This document shows, in pieces, positions 29,171 through 37,996 of a stretch of DNA of 64,000 nucleotides. Location: positions 14,766 through 78,765 of the forward strand of contig DHAE01000023.1 of assembly GCA_002397315.1 (NCBI GenBank), read 5' to 3'. The stretch is from Comamonadaceae bacterium UBA4962. GTDB taxonomy: Bacteria > Pseudomonadota > Gammaproteobacteria > Burkholderiales > Burkholderiaceae_C. Each line of letters starts with the position of its first letter. The first letter of the stretch is position 1. The notes under the pieces are model-generated. The model was not told where the DNA came from and made no database searches. It saw only the letters and a list, made by a program, of their open reading frames with translations. Position numbers and translations under genes: made by a program.

Positions 29171-30127
29171 ATGGCACAGCAAGACAGAGAACGAGCTGCC
29201 TTTGAAGCACTACATCAATTCAAGTCCGATCCATCGGCGCTAAAGCGCGATCTAAAGGGTAAGCGATATATCTACACCCACGTGAACGGAATGTGGGAAG
29301 GCTGGCAGGCACGCGCCGCACTCGCAGCCCCGGCCGCCCAGGAGGCCGAGCCCGCCGGCTACCGGATCAGCGACCCCGAAGAGCCAGAGATCGGCAGCTG
29401 GTTCTCAGAGACGCCGGCACGGGCGAAGTACGGCCTAGTTTCGGAGCCGCTCTACGCCCACCCTCCGCGCCCCCAGGCGGATGCGGGAGCAGCGCCGGCC
29501 GCGCCCGAGGGGTGGCGGCTGGTGCCGGTGGAGCCGACGAAAGCAATGCTGCGCGCCGGCTCGATCGACCTGGGACTTGGCAACACGACGGGCACGCTCA
29601 CGAGGGCGGGAGAGTGCTACCGCGCGGTGCTCGCCGCAGCGCCCCAGGCGCCCGCCGCACCCACCGCTGCGGCAGCAGAGCAGGTATCGGCAGATGAAGA
29701 GGCAGTGCTGGACAAGATGGTAGCCAAGGCGTGGGATCGCTTTGAAGCCGAAATGGAACGGCTCCAGGCGCCCGCCGCAGGGGCAGCGCCAACGGATGCG
29801 GAGATCGAGGCGTTCCGCGAAGCGTTCGACTGGGAGGGCTACACCGACCCGCGAGTGGCGCAACGTGCGTTTGGGCGCGCCGTGCTGGCCCGCTGGGGTG
29901 CCGCTGCCCCCGCTCAGGAGGCAGCACCGCTGACCTATGCCGAGCTGCAGGAGGTGAAGCGCGCCGCGGACGACATCGAGGACTGCGGCGAGACGGATGT
30001 CGACTATGACCTGCTGCTGCGTGCGGCCATGGCGGGCTATCTGGAGTGCGCGCGGTTTCAGGTGCTGGACCAGTCGGCCTTGGACCGGGCCGCTGCCCGC
30101 GCGCGGCAGGAAGGCGGTGCAGCATGA
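29171..30127 (+). CDS. Large early phage protein, Eaa-like
   Basis: A 318-residue protein of modular, alanine/proline-rich composition. The N-terminal FEALHQFK ... HVNGMWEGWQARAALA region and the EGWRLVPVEPTKAML segment (about residues 112-126) are phrases common in Eaa-like early proteins of prophages. The rest is linkers and helical units (DAEIEAFREAFDWEGY; YAELQEVKRAADDIEDCGET). Such proteins assemble from shuffled short modules. Function unknown. Confidence 0.78.
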   Translation: MAQQDRERAAFEALHQFKSDPSALKRDLKGKRYIYTHVNGMWEGWQARAALAAPAAQEAEPAGYRISDPEEPEIGSWFSETPARAKYGLVSEPLYAHPPRPQADAGAAPAAPEGWRLVPVEPTKAMLRAGSIDLGLGNTTGTLTRAGECYRAVLAAAPQAPAAPTAAAAEQVSADEEAVLDKMVAKAWDRFEAEMERLQAPAAGAAPTDAEIEAFREAFDWEGYTDPRVAQRAFGRAVLARWGAAAPAQEAAPLTYAELQEVKRAADDIEDCGETDVDYDLLLRAAMAGYLECARFQVLDQSALDRAAARARQEGGAA

Positions 30128-30345
30128 GCACCGACAGAAATGCCACCCTGGCAGTGATGGCTGGGCCGATCATAAAGGTGACCACACGCACCCCTCCACA
30201 GGGTAGCCCCGTGCTACTCGTGAACGGCAACGGGGTTTACGCAGTGGGCTACTTCACAGGCGCCGGATGGCGCATCGGCGCAGACACCTACCCACTGGCT
30301 GCCGTCAAGGCATTCCGGGAAATTGGCACTGTGAAGGAGGTTTGA
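30124..30345 (+). CDS. Small early phage protein
   Basis: A 73-residue protein starting MSTDRNATLAVMAGPIIKVT, with a strand-rich middle (GSPVLLVNGNGVYAVGYFTG). It overlaps the previous gene by four bases and is separated from the next by one base. Confidence 0.66.
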   Translation: MSTDRNATLAVMAGPIIKVTTRTPPQGSPVLLVNGNGVYAVGYFTGAGWRIGADTYPLAAVKAFREIGTVKEV

Positions 30346-30346
30346 C

Positions 30347-30670
30347 ATGAGCCTAGACGTGTCTCTCGAAGACGAGGACGGCAAAGAGCTGTATGAGGCC
30401 AACATCACCCACAACCTCGCCGACATGGCCAGAGCGGCGGGGATCTACATGTGCCTCTGGCGTCCCGAGGAGATCGGGATCACCCGGGCATCAGAAGTGA
30501 TCGAGCCACTTGCCAAGGGCCTTGCTGACTTGGCGACCAACCAGGGAAAGTACGAAGCCTACAACGCATCGAACGGCTGGGGCATGTGGAAACACTTCGT
30601 GCCCTTCTGCGCGGCATATCTGCAGGCTTGCCGCGACCACCCGAACGCTCTTGTGCGGGTGTGCCGATGA
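30347..30670 (+). CDS. Conserved phage protein, unknown
   Basis: A 107-residue protein beginning MSLDVSLEDEDGKELYEANI, with THNLADMARAAGIYMCLWRP following. This opening and the GWGMWKHFVPFCAAYLQACR segment recur in phage genomes as an uncharacterised family. It is coupled to the next gene by ATGA. Confidence 0.78.
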   Translation: MSLDVSLEDEDGKELYEANITHNLADMARAAGIYMCLWRPEEIGITRASEVIEPLAKGLADLATNQGKYEAYNASNGWGMWKHFVPFCAAYLQACRDHPNALVRVCR

Positions 30671-30864
30671 AGAGCCCCACAAAGGGCCGCCCTCGCCTCA
30701 CCTTCGCCGACCTGGCCCGGGTCCGGTGCATGGTCTGCGACAAGGACAAGCCAGCGGCAGGGGCACAGAGATTCCACGCTCTCCACGTATGCGGGGAGTG
30801 TGGGAGCAAGATCAATCAACGCGTGGCCGAGAAGGGCGCGCAGAAGGAGCAAAGGAATGCCTGA
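30667..30864 (+). CDS. Small zinc-finger protein
   Basis: A 65-residue protein with two CxxC pairs (CMVC and CGEC, about residues 19-22 and 43-46) separated by KDKPAAGAQRFHALHV. The arrangement is a four-cysteine zinc site. It may bind DNA or protein. Confidence 0.7.
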   Translation: MKSPTKGRPRLTFADLARVRCMVCDKDKPAAGAQRFHALHVCGECGSKINQRVAEKGAQKEQRNA

Positions 30865-31183
30865 CGCACAGGAATTCGCCGATCGCTGGTACTGCCAGCA
30901 CGGGCCATGCTGCGCAGGTTGTGACTGGTGGCACCAGCACAGCAGCATCGTCGGTGAGTGTCATCGATCAGCGCCGGTGTCAGCAACAGAGCGTGCCGGA
31001 ATGCTGGGTATGTCATGGCACAACTACCCGCTGAAGGCCGGTCATGTGTTCACCCTGCGTGACCACCACTGCGGCGATTTCAAGGATGATTTTGACTGGT
31101 CCACCCTGCCACCGCACTACCTGCGCCGGATTGGATGGCCGCCGCCCAACCAAGGAGCCACCGATGGCAACGTCAAAGCGTAG
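30857..31183 (+). CDS. Cysteine/histidine-rich phage protein
   Basis: A 108-residue protein starting MPDAQEFADRWYCQHGPCCA, with CAGCDWWHQHSSIVGECHRS. The run of Cys and His suggests metal binding. A hydrophobic and acidic second half follows. It overlaps the gene before and the one after. No family known. Confidence 0.66.
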   Translation: MPDAQEFADRWYCQHGPCCAGCDWWHQHSSIVGECHRSAPVSATERAGMLGMSWHNYPLKAGHVFTLRDHHCGDFKDDFDWSTLPPHYLRRIGWPPPNQGATDGNVKA

Positions 31184-31295
31184 CCGCAAGTACGGCAACC
31201 CGAAAGACCCTGACCGCTGGCAAGAGCCCGAGCCAGCCCCAAAACCAGAGCCCGCCGAGTGCGGGCTTTTTGCTTCCCGGCATTGCCGGGTGTAG
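31164..31295 (+). CDS. Short proline-rich phage protein
   Basis: A 43-residue protein from ATG 31164 (MATSKRSRKYGNPKDPDRWQ) with AAGGAG upstream. Its last codons run through a terminator-like hairpin, encoding ECGLFASRHC. It overlaps the previous gene. The good ribosome-binding site supports translation. Confidence 0.5.
   Translation: MATSKRSRKYGNPKDPDRWQEPEPAPKPEPAECGLFASRHCRV
31249..31290 (+). terminator. Terminator-like hairpins inside a short gene
   Basis: AGCCCGC (31249-31255) pairs with GCGGGCT (31261-31267), with a five-T run. A second small hairpin CCCGGC/GCCGGG (31276-31290) follows. The next gene starts 13 bases on. Confidence 0.65.
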
Positions 31296-31303
31296 AGGAC
31301 ACC

Positions 31304-31798
31304 ATGAGATATGACGATGAGTTGTTGCCCTGCCCGTTCTGCGGATGCCGCGTCAGAAAGCTCCGCACGCGTCTGAGCAAGGCTTGGGTAGCACAGTGCG
31401 ATTCCTGTGATGCAGGGCCCAGCTTTGAGGGCAGCAGAGACGAGGTTGTCGCAATCTGGAACCGCCGCGCTACCGACGGCCGAGACGCCCGCATCGCAGA
31501 GCTGGAGGCGGAGTTGGCAGCCCTGAAGGCGACCGCTCCAATTCCGCCGAATTCGACGGAATTAGCCCCCGCCACCCCCTGGTATCCAGACGACTCTGGA
31601 GAGTGGGCGGAGGTGCCGGAGGATCTGATGGAGATGCCGGCAGGGCTGTCTCCTGAAGCGTTGGTCGCCGTACTCACCGAAAACGAGCGAGAGACACGCG
31701 TCTACATTCGAGCAGACAAAGAAGCCGGCCACTGGAATTGGCGCGTTAGTCCAAACCTTGGCGTCCGCATCGTCGCCTACAAGGTGGTGAAGCCATGA
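31304..31798 (+). CDS. Lar-like restriction-alleviation protein
   Basis: A 164-residue protein. Its N-terminal part has LLPCPFCGCRVRKLRTRLSK (residues about 7-26) and QCDSCDAGPSFEGSRDEVVA, then IWNRRA: the zinc ribbon and conserved end of Lar-family proteins, which modulate host type I restriction-modification in favour of phage DNA. The C-terminal half (about residues 90-164) is an extra domain not usual for Lar. Its start at ATG 31304 follows the hairpin at 31249. Next to two methylases and dUTPase, an anti-restriction role fits. Confidence 0.77.
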   Translation: MRYDDELLPCPFCGCRVRKLRTRLSKAWVAQCDSCDAGPSFEGSRDEVVAIWNRRATDGRDARIAELEAELAALKATAPIPPNSTELAPATPWYPDDSGEWAEVPEDLMEMPAGLSPEALVAVLTENERETRVYIRADKEAGHWNWRVSPNLGVRIVAYKVVKP

Positions 31799-32229
31799 AG
31801 CTCAAGATCAAGAAGCTGCACCCGGACGCCGTGGTGCCTCAGTACCAGACTGCAGGGGCTGCGTGCTTTGACCTGCATGCGATCGACGACGGATTCGTCG
31901 ACGACATCTCCCACCCGAACTGGACGTTTCCGATCGGACTGGCCTTCGAGGTGCCGGCAGGCCACGCGATGCTGATCTTCAGCCGTAGCGGCCACGGCTT
32001 CAGCTACGGGGTCCGCCTCGCCAACTGCGTCGGGGTGATCGACTCCGATTACCGCGGGCCGGTGTCGGTCAAGCTGACGGCCGATATGGAGGGGCGGCTC
32101 CAGGTGAAGGGCGGCGACCGCATCGCCCAGGCCATGATCGTGCCCATCCCCCGCCTCGAGTTCGAGGTGGTAGAAGAGTTGACCACCACAGAGCGCGGCA
32201 CCGGCGGGTTCGGCAGCACGGGGGCGTGA
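31795..32229 (+). CDS. dut: dUTP diphosphatase
   Basis: A 144-residue trimeric dUTPase that hydrolyses dUTP to dUMP and keeps uracil out of phage DNA. All five family motifs are visible: AGAACFDL (20-27), SRSGHG (63-68), GVIDSDYRG (80-88), GDRIAQ (107-112) and RGTGGFGSTG (134-143). Length is normal. It overlaps the Lar-like gene by four bases. Confidence 0.95.
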   Translation: MKLKIKKLHPDAVVPQYQTAGAACFDLHAIDDGFVDDISHPNWTFPIGLAFEVPAGHAMLIFSRSGHGFSYGVRLANCVGVIDSDYRGPVSVKLTADMEGRLQVKGGDRIAQAMIVPIPRLEFEVVEELTTTERGTGGFGSTGA

Positions 32230-32230
32230 G

Positions 32231-32398
32231 ATGACTCGCCAAAAGATCATCAACGCCCTGGCAATAACTGGCTGGACTATTGCCGCGATCATCACTATCG
32301 CCGGCATCTGCCTTGCGTTCTATTCGGTGGGCGTGTTCGCCGCTCAAGTGAGCAACGCTGTCGCCACCGTGAACGCCCAGGGCGCCTGCCCGAAGTGA
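32231..32398 (+). CDS. Small membrane protein
   Basis: A 55-residue protein (MTRQKIINALAITGWTIAAI at the start) with one membrane segment (about residues 9-35) and a short C-terminal tail. It starts one base after the dUTPase stop. Function unknown. Confidence 0.62.
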   Translation: MTRQKIINALAITGWTIAAIITIAGICLAFYSVGVFAAQVSNAVATVNAQGACPK

Positions 32399-32400
32399 AC

Positions 32401-32457
32401 CGATGCCGGAATTCCGGCATCGCCCCATCCCCGGGCCCGCATAGCGCGGGCCTTTTT
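32401..32457 (+). terminator. 22-bp perfect palindrome followed by a terminator
   Basis: Positions 32401-32422 (CGATGCCGGA and its exact complement) form a perfect 22-bp palindrome. GGCCCGC (32434-32440) then pairs with GCGGGCC (32446-32452) around ATAGC, with TTTTTGTTT behind. It sits between the membrane protein and the excisionase-like gene, so it separates the integration genes from the rest of the operon. Confidence 0.72.
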
Positions 32458-32472
32458 GTTTCTGGAGACAGC

Positions 32473-32811
32473 ATGAAACCCAAGGACGCGGCCCAGGTGC
32501 TGGGCCTTTCCGTGTCGGCAGTCTACGCCCTCGCGGCGCCAGATGGCCCAATCCCCTGCTTCCGCTTCGGCCGACGCATCGAGTTCGATGAAACAGACAT
32601 CCAGGAGTACAAACAATCATGCCGATCAGCCGTGACAAATCGCGCGGTACGTTCGTCTTTGAGTTCGACCGTATCGTCAACGGCGTGCGTGTCCGCGCTC
32701 GAAAGCGCCTTCCAAAGGCTTGGAGTCAAGCCCAGGCGGACGAATACGACCGCAAAGAGTCCGCGCACCTCTACGCAGCCGCGAATGACGTTGGTGTCGC
32801 AGACCGGCTGA
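32473..32811 (+). CDS. Excisionase-like helix-turn-helix protein
   Basis: A 112-residue frame whose first 50 residues (MKPKDAAQVLGLSVSAVYAL, then FRFGRRIEFDETDIQEY) match the MerR-like helix-turn-helix of phage excisionases and AlpA regulators. CTGGAG lies upstream. The stop is far inside the integrase gene (193-base overlap), so the C-terminal 60 residues are encoded by the integrase region in another frame. Its place just before the integrase fits a factor that steers integrase toward excision. Confidence 0.72.
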   Translation: MKPKDAAQVLGLSVSAVYALAAPDGPIPCFRFGRRIEFDETDIQEYKQSCRSAVTNRAVRSSLSSTVSSTACVSALESAFQRLGVKPRRTNTTAKSPRTSTQPRMTLVSQTG

Positions 32812-33620
32812 TCGATGACGCCGTGGCTGTGTACCTGCTTGAGCGAGTGCCGCAGCTCAAGCAAGGCGCCAACGTGGCCCGAGAGCTGGGCCTGATCGCC
32901 TGGGCCTACATGGGCAAGCCCTTGAGCAAGCTGCATGAAGTGTGCCGCACCATCAGCACGGGCTCCGGCCCGTCAAAGTACGGCAAGCCCATGGCGCCGG
33001 CAACCATCCGCGCGCGCATCCGCTATCTGGTGGCAGCCTGCCGGTACGCGTGGAAGCACCACGGTATGGGCGCCTCCGACCCGGGCGCCCGCGTGGTGTC
33101 GCCACAGGTCCGCAACGCCCGCCATCGGTACATCGACCGGCGCGAGATGCTGACAATCTGCCTGGGCCTCAAGAACCGTGGAGTGCGCCGCGTGGTGCGC
33201 ATCGCGTTCTACTCGGGCATGCGCCTGTCCGAAATTCTGCGAGCGGAGGTCAGGGGCGATTGCTGGCTGCTCGAGGACACCAAGAACGGCATGCCACGGG
33301 TGGTGCCCATCCCTGCCAAGGCTCGGGCCGCAGCGCATTGCGATTTGCCGAAGCCAGCCAAGATCACCGTGCAGACCTACTTCCGGAAAGCCGCCCAGGC
33401 TGCCGGCCACGACGATCTGCACTTCCACGACCTGCGGCACTCCTGCGCGTCGGAGATGATCAACGCCAAGGTGGACCTGTACACGGTGGGCGCGGTCCTC
33501 GGGCATAAGGACTCAAGGTCTACCGCCAGGTACTCCCACCTCGCCACGGCCACCCTGGCCGACGCGCTCCGGACCGTTGGCAAGAAATCCCCACCACAGG
33601 CCAAAAGAAAAGCCACTTAG
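32619..33620 (+). CDS. int: Tyrosine site-specific integrase
   Basis: A 333-residue integrase. Catalytic residues are visible: Arg202 (YSGMRLSEIL), Lys222 (DTKNGMPRVV), His270 and Arg273 (HFHDLRHSCA), His296 (VLGHKD) and the nucleophile Tyr305 (STARYSHL). The N-terminal 60 residues hold an arm-binding region and the core-binding domain spans about 65-150. All active-site residues are intact. It lies 37 bases from the tRNA-Ser gene and should insert and excise the phage there. Confidence 0.95.
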   Translation: MPISRDKSRGTFVFEFDRIVNGVRVRARKRLPKAWSQAQADEYDRKESAHLYAAANDVGVADRLIDDAVAVYLLERVPQLKQGANVARELGLIAWAYMGKPLSKLHEVCRTISTGSGPSKYGKPMAPATIRARIRYLVAACRYAWKHHGMGASDPGARVVSPQVRNARHRYIDRREMLTICLGLKNRGVRRVVRIAFYSGMRLSEILRAEVRGDCWLLEDTKNGMPRVVPIPAKARAAAHCDLPKPAKITVQTYFRKAAQAAGHDDLHFHDLRHSCASEMINAKVDLYTVGAVLGHKDSRSTARYSHLATATLADALRTVGKKSPPQAKRKAT

Positions 33621-33650
33621 CGCTATCCTTACGATAGCAACTAAGTGGCT
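33611..33650 (+). terminator. Terminator hairpin at the end of the integrase gene
   Basis: AGCCACTTAG (33611-33620, holding the integrase stop) pairs with CTAAGTGGCT (33641-33650), and GCTATC/GATAGC (33622-33638) stacks inside. This strong hairpin ends 7 bases before the tRNA gene and separates phage transcription from the tRNA, which is read from the opposite strand. Confidence 0.7.
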
Positions 33651-33657
33651 TATACAT

Positions 33658-33747
<90 letters not shown>

Positions 33748-33838
33748 TGTGTGTCGAAGCCTGCGATTGTAGCAGGAAGTTTGCGTAGCACAGCGCTAAC
33801 GCGTGCAGTTCGACCCATCTCTCCCACACCGAACCGAC

Positions 33839-34255
33839 TCAGGCGGTCTTGTACAGATCGCCCAGGCTGCGGAAGCCTTTGATTTCGAGCGGATTGCCGA
33901 AGGGGTCCATGAAGAACATCGTCCATTGCTCACCGGGCTGGCCTTCGAAGCGGACCTGCGGCTCCAGCACGAATGCAGTGCCTGCGGCTTGGAGACGATC
34001 CGCCATGGCCTGCCAGTCAGGCAGCGCCAGCACCAGGCCCAGGTGGGGCATCGGCACCAGGACATCGCCCACGCGTCCGGTGCGCGCCGTCGCGAAGGGT
34101 TCGCCCAGGTGCAGGGAGAGCTGATGGCCGAAGAAGTCGAAATCGACCCAGGTGTCGGTGCTGCGCCCTTCGGCGCAGCCGAGGACCTGTCCGTAGAAGC
34201 GTCGGGCTTCGTCCAGGTCGCGAACGTTGTAGGCCAGGTGGAAGATGCTGCGCAT
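33839..34255 (-). CDS. VOC-family (glyoxalase-like) protein
   Basis: A 138-residue protein of the vicinal-oxygen-chelate superfamily. MRSIFHLAYNVRDLDEARRF is the opening strand-helix unit, and WTMFFMDPFGNPLEIKGFRS is the closing one with the metal-ligand glutamate. Length is typical of glyoxalase or bleomycin-resistance-like proteins. The substrate cannot be told. An upstream in-frame ATG at 34291 is possible; neither start has a clear ribosome-binding site. Confidence 0.8.
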   Translation of the reverse strand: MRSIFHLAYNVRDLDEARRFYGQVLGCAEGRSTDTWVDFDFFGHQLSLHLGEPFATARTGRVGDVLVPMPHLGLVLALPDWQAMADRLQAAGTAFVLEPQVRFEGQPGEQWTMFFMDPFGNPLEIKGFRSLGDLYKTA

Positions 34256-34346
34256 GGGTGTGTTGCCAGGGGCGGGGTCAAGGATCGGCATCGCATTAGA
34301 CCATTGGCGAATCGCCCCGGGATTCGCAGAGGCTGCCCTGTTCCGC

Positions 34347-34919
34347 TCAGACCAGCACCAGCTGCGGCACCGTCTGCAGCTCGCGCAGCGGGGCGCGCAC
34401 GGGCTTCACGGCGCGCAGGTGAGCCACCATCTCGTCCACCACGTTGCGCTGGCTGTAGACGCACTCCCAGGCCTGCTCCACGGTCAGTCCGCGGAAGCGC
34501 TGGGCCAGGGTGAGCTCGACGCGCTCGGTGATCCAGTCGCCGCGGTAGCCGTAGTCCGCGCGCCAGTAATACGGTTGCGAGAAGTAGCCGAACGAGCCGG
34601 GGAACAGCGGGCGCACGTGGGTCGGGTCTTCGAAGGCGTCGTCGCTCGCGCCGTGCGGCACGCGGATCTCCATGCGCGCGCCGTCGCGGGCCACGCGGTG
34701 CAGTTCCTGCATCATCGGCAGCACGTTCGGGATGTGCTCCATCACGTGCGAGAGCAGGAACTCCCCGATGCTGTCGTCGGCCAGCGGCAGCGGCGTGCGC
34801 GCGCATTCGTTGAGGTCGGCGACGACGTCCACGCCCGGCGTGGCCTGCCAGTCGAGGTTGATCCAGCCTTCGACGATCCGGCGGCCGCAGCCGACGTTGA
34901 GCTTTTGGGGAAGGTCCAT
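34347..34919 (-). CDS. SAM-dependent methyltransferase, class I
   Basis: A 190-residue protein with motif I LNVGCGRRIVEGWINLDWQ (residues about 7-25) and the acidic motif DVVADLNE (31-38). SIGEFLLSHVMEHIPNVLPM (50-69) is the post-II segment. The remaining 120 residues hold a DPTHVRPLFPGSFGYFSQPY stretch often seen in methyltransferases of polysaccharide or small-molecule pathways. The substrate is unknown. It starts 50 bases after serS ends and could be co-transcribed with it. Confidence 0.82.
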   Translation of the reverse strand: MDLPQKLNVGCGRRIVEGWINLDWQATPGVDVVADLNECARTPLPLADDSIGEFLLSHVMEHIPNVLPMMQELHRVARDGARMEIRVPHGASDDAFEDPTHVRPLFPGSFGYFSQPYYWRADYGYRGDWITERVELTLAQRFRGLTVEQAWECVYSQRNVVDEMVAHLRAVKPVRAPLRELQTVPQLVLV

Positions 34920-34969
34920 GTCGGTGCGGTCAGAGGCGCGGTCGGGTGCGAAAGGCGGGGCCGTGGCGG

Positions 34970-36388
<1,419 letters not shown>

Positions 36389-36426
36389 CTAAGATAGGGC
36401 CATCACACGACAGGGAGGCCCGCCCC

Positions 36427-36864
36427 ATGCAGATGGAACCGTATCTTTTCTTCGATGGCTGCTGCGAAGAGGCGCTCGCGTTCTATGCGCGCAGCCTGGA
36501 GGGCGAGGTGCTGACGATGCAGCGCTACGGCGGCTCGCCGCTGGAAGAGCAACTGCCCGCGGACTGGCACGCCAAGATCATGCACGCCACGCTGGAGGCG
36601 CCCGGCGGCCACCGGCTGATGGCCTGCGACCGCATGCCCGGCCAGCCGTCCGGGGGGCACGGCGGGTTCGCGATCTCGATCCACTGCCCGTCGGATGCGG
36701 AGCACGGAGAGCGCATCTTCCGCAGCCTGTCCGAGGGCGGCACGGTGACCATGCCCTTCACCGTCACGTTCTGGGGCGCGCATTTCGGCACGCTGGTGGA
36801 CCGCTTCGGCGTGGGCTGGATGATCAACTGCGAGGGCGGCCATGGGTCGCCCCGCGACGCCTGA
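36427..36864 (+). CDS. PhnB-like VOC-family protein
   Basis: A 145-residue protein beginning MQMEPYLFFDGCCEEALAFY, followed by ARSLEGEVLTMQRYG. The C-terminal part contains TMPFTVTFWGAHFGTLVDRF and GVGWMINCE. This is the PhnB/DUF899-like branch of the VOC superfamily, related in sequence to ubiquinone methylase-like proteins but of unknown activity. GGGAGG lies upstream of the ATG at 36427. It is divergent from serS. Confidence 0.85.
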   Translation: MQMEPYLFFDGCCEEALAFYARSLEGEVLTMQRYGGSPLEEQLPADWHAKIMHATLEAPGGHRLMACDRMPGQPSGGHGGFAISIHCPSDAEHGERIFRSLSEGGTVTMPFTVTFWGAHFGTLVDRFGVGWMINCEGGHGSPRDA

Positions 36865-36887
36865 CACCTCCCACGGGGCAGCGCCGC

Positions 36888-37829
36888 TCAGGCGACGGCG
36901 GCCGGATCGCAGTTGGCGCCGCAGAGGATGAGCCCCACGGTCTCATCGGGGCGCGGGCGGTACACGCCGCTCTGCAGCGCGGCGATACCCAGGGCGGCGG
37001 CGGGCTCGACGGCGAGCTTCAGTTCGCGCCACAGCCACTGCTGGGCCGAGCGGATGGATTCGTCGGTCAGCAGCAGCGTGTCGTGCACGTGGCGCTGCGA
37101 GACCTGCCAGGCGATGTCGCCGATGCGCCGGGCCCCCAGCGAGTCGGCCGCGATGCCGCCCACCGCCACGTCCACCGGCTGGCCGGCCGCGCGTGCGGCA
37201 TGCAGCGTCGGCGCGCCTTCGGGCTCCAGCGCGATGACGCGGGCGCGCCCTTCGCACCAGGCGGCGATGCCGGCGATCAGGCCGCCGCCGCCCACGCTCA
37301 CCAGCACGCTGTCGGGCAGGCGCCGGGCCTGCTCCTCCATCTCCAGCGCCAGCGTGCCGGCACCCGCGGCCACTTCGGGCTGGTCGTAGGCATGGGTGAG
37401 CAGCGCGCCCGTTTCCTGCTGGCGCGCCAGGCAGGCCTGCAGCGCCTCGGCATAGGTGGCGCCGCCGACGACCACCGTGGCATCGAGCGAACGCAGGCGC
37501 GCGCGCTTGGCTTCGGGCGACACCTCGGGCACGTAGACCTCGCAGCGGATGCCGAGCGAGCGCGCGGCGGCGGCGGTGGCGATGCCGGCATTGCCGCCGG
37601 AGGCGACGATCACGCCGCTTTCGGGCACGGTGTTGGCGAGCAGCCGGTTGAGCATGCCGCGCGCCTTGAAGCTGCCGCCCACCTGCAGGTGCTCCAGCTT
37701 GAGCCACACCTCGGCGCACTCGATGCCGAGCGAGCGGCCCGACAGGCGCATGAGCGGCGTGGTACGCAGGAAGTCGGGGCGCGCGGCCAGGCGCAGCCGG
37801 GCGGAGGAGATGGCGGAACGGTCGATCAT
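36888..37829 (-). CDS. Threonine/serine dehydratase, PLP-dependent
   Basis: A 313-residue fold-type II PLP enzyme that probably deaminates L-threonine or L-serine to a 2-oxo acid. The PLP lysine is Lys55 (GGSFKARG), SGGNAG (78-83) is the cofactor-phosphate loop and SVGGGGLIAG is the second glycine-rich loop. No C-terminal ACT domain is present, so it would be the catabolic, non-feedback type. Serine racemase-like activity is an alternative. The chosen start is the ATG at 37829, in front of the conserved region. Confidence 0.85.
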   Translation of the reverse strand: MIDRSAISSARLRLAARPDFLRTTPLMRLSGRSLGIECAEVWLKLEHLQVGGSFKARGMLNRLLANTVPESGVIVASGGNAGIATAAAARSLGIRCEVYVPEVSPEAKRARLRSLDATVVVGGATYAEALQACLARQQETGALLTHAYDQPEVAAGAGTLALEMEEQARRLPDSVLVSVGGGGLIAGIAAWCEGRARVIALEPEGAPTLHAARAAGQPVDVAVGGIAADSLGARRIGDIAWQVSQRHVHDTLLLTDESIRSAQQWLWRELKLAVEPAAALGIAALQSGVYRPRPDETVGLILCGANCDPAAVA

Positions 37830-37996
37830 GGACAGGGGCAACAGCGAAAAGTGGGTGGATACGGCACCCCGCGGTGTCGGGGCGAAACCTGACAGTGTAT
37901 GCAGACCACAGCCGTCCGCCCTGCTGCAGCCCCCGCCGCACATGCCGATAACATGGACAGGGGCCGTGCTTCGCGGCCTTTCGCAGGAGATGGCGC

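Larger units (their letters stand above)
1..33657. mobile_element. Prophage, right-hand part, integrated at tRNA-Ser
   Basis: A continuous block of phage genes runs from the left window edge to the 3' end of the tRNA-Ser gene. It contains integrase, excisionase-like gene, CI/Cro switch, replication, recombination, packaging, portal, capsid and tail-fibre genes. The integrase ends 37 bases before the tRNA 3' end, the usual layout for a tyrosine-recombinase phage that uses a tRNA as attB. No contractile sheath, tail tube or tape-measure gene lies between capsid and fibres, so a short-tailed (podovirus-like) particle is inferred. The other attachment site, lysis genes and injection proteins are not in view. 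The structural genes look intact, so the prophage may be functional. Confidence 0.93.

Noticed and set aside
1..33657. Diversity-generating retroelement
   Set aside because: A short-tailed phage with an adhesin suggested one, but no reverse transcriptase or template/variable repeat pair is visible.
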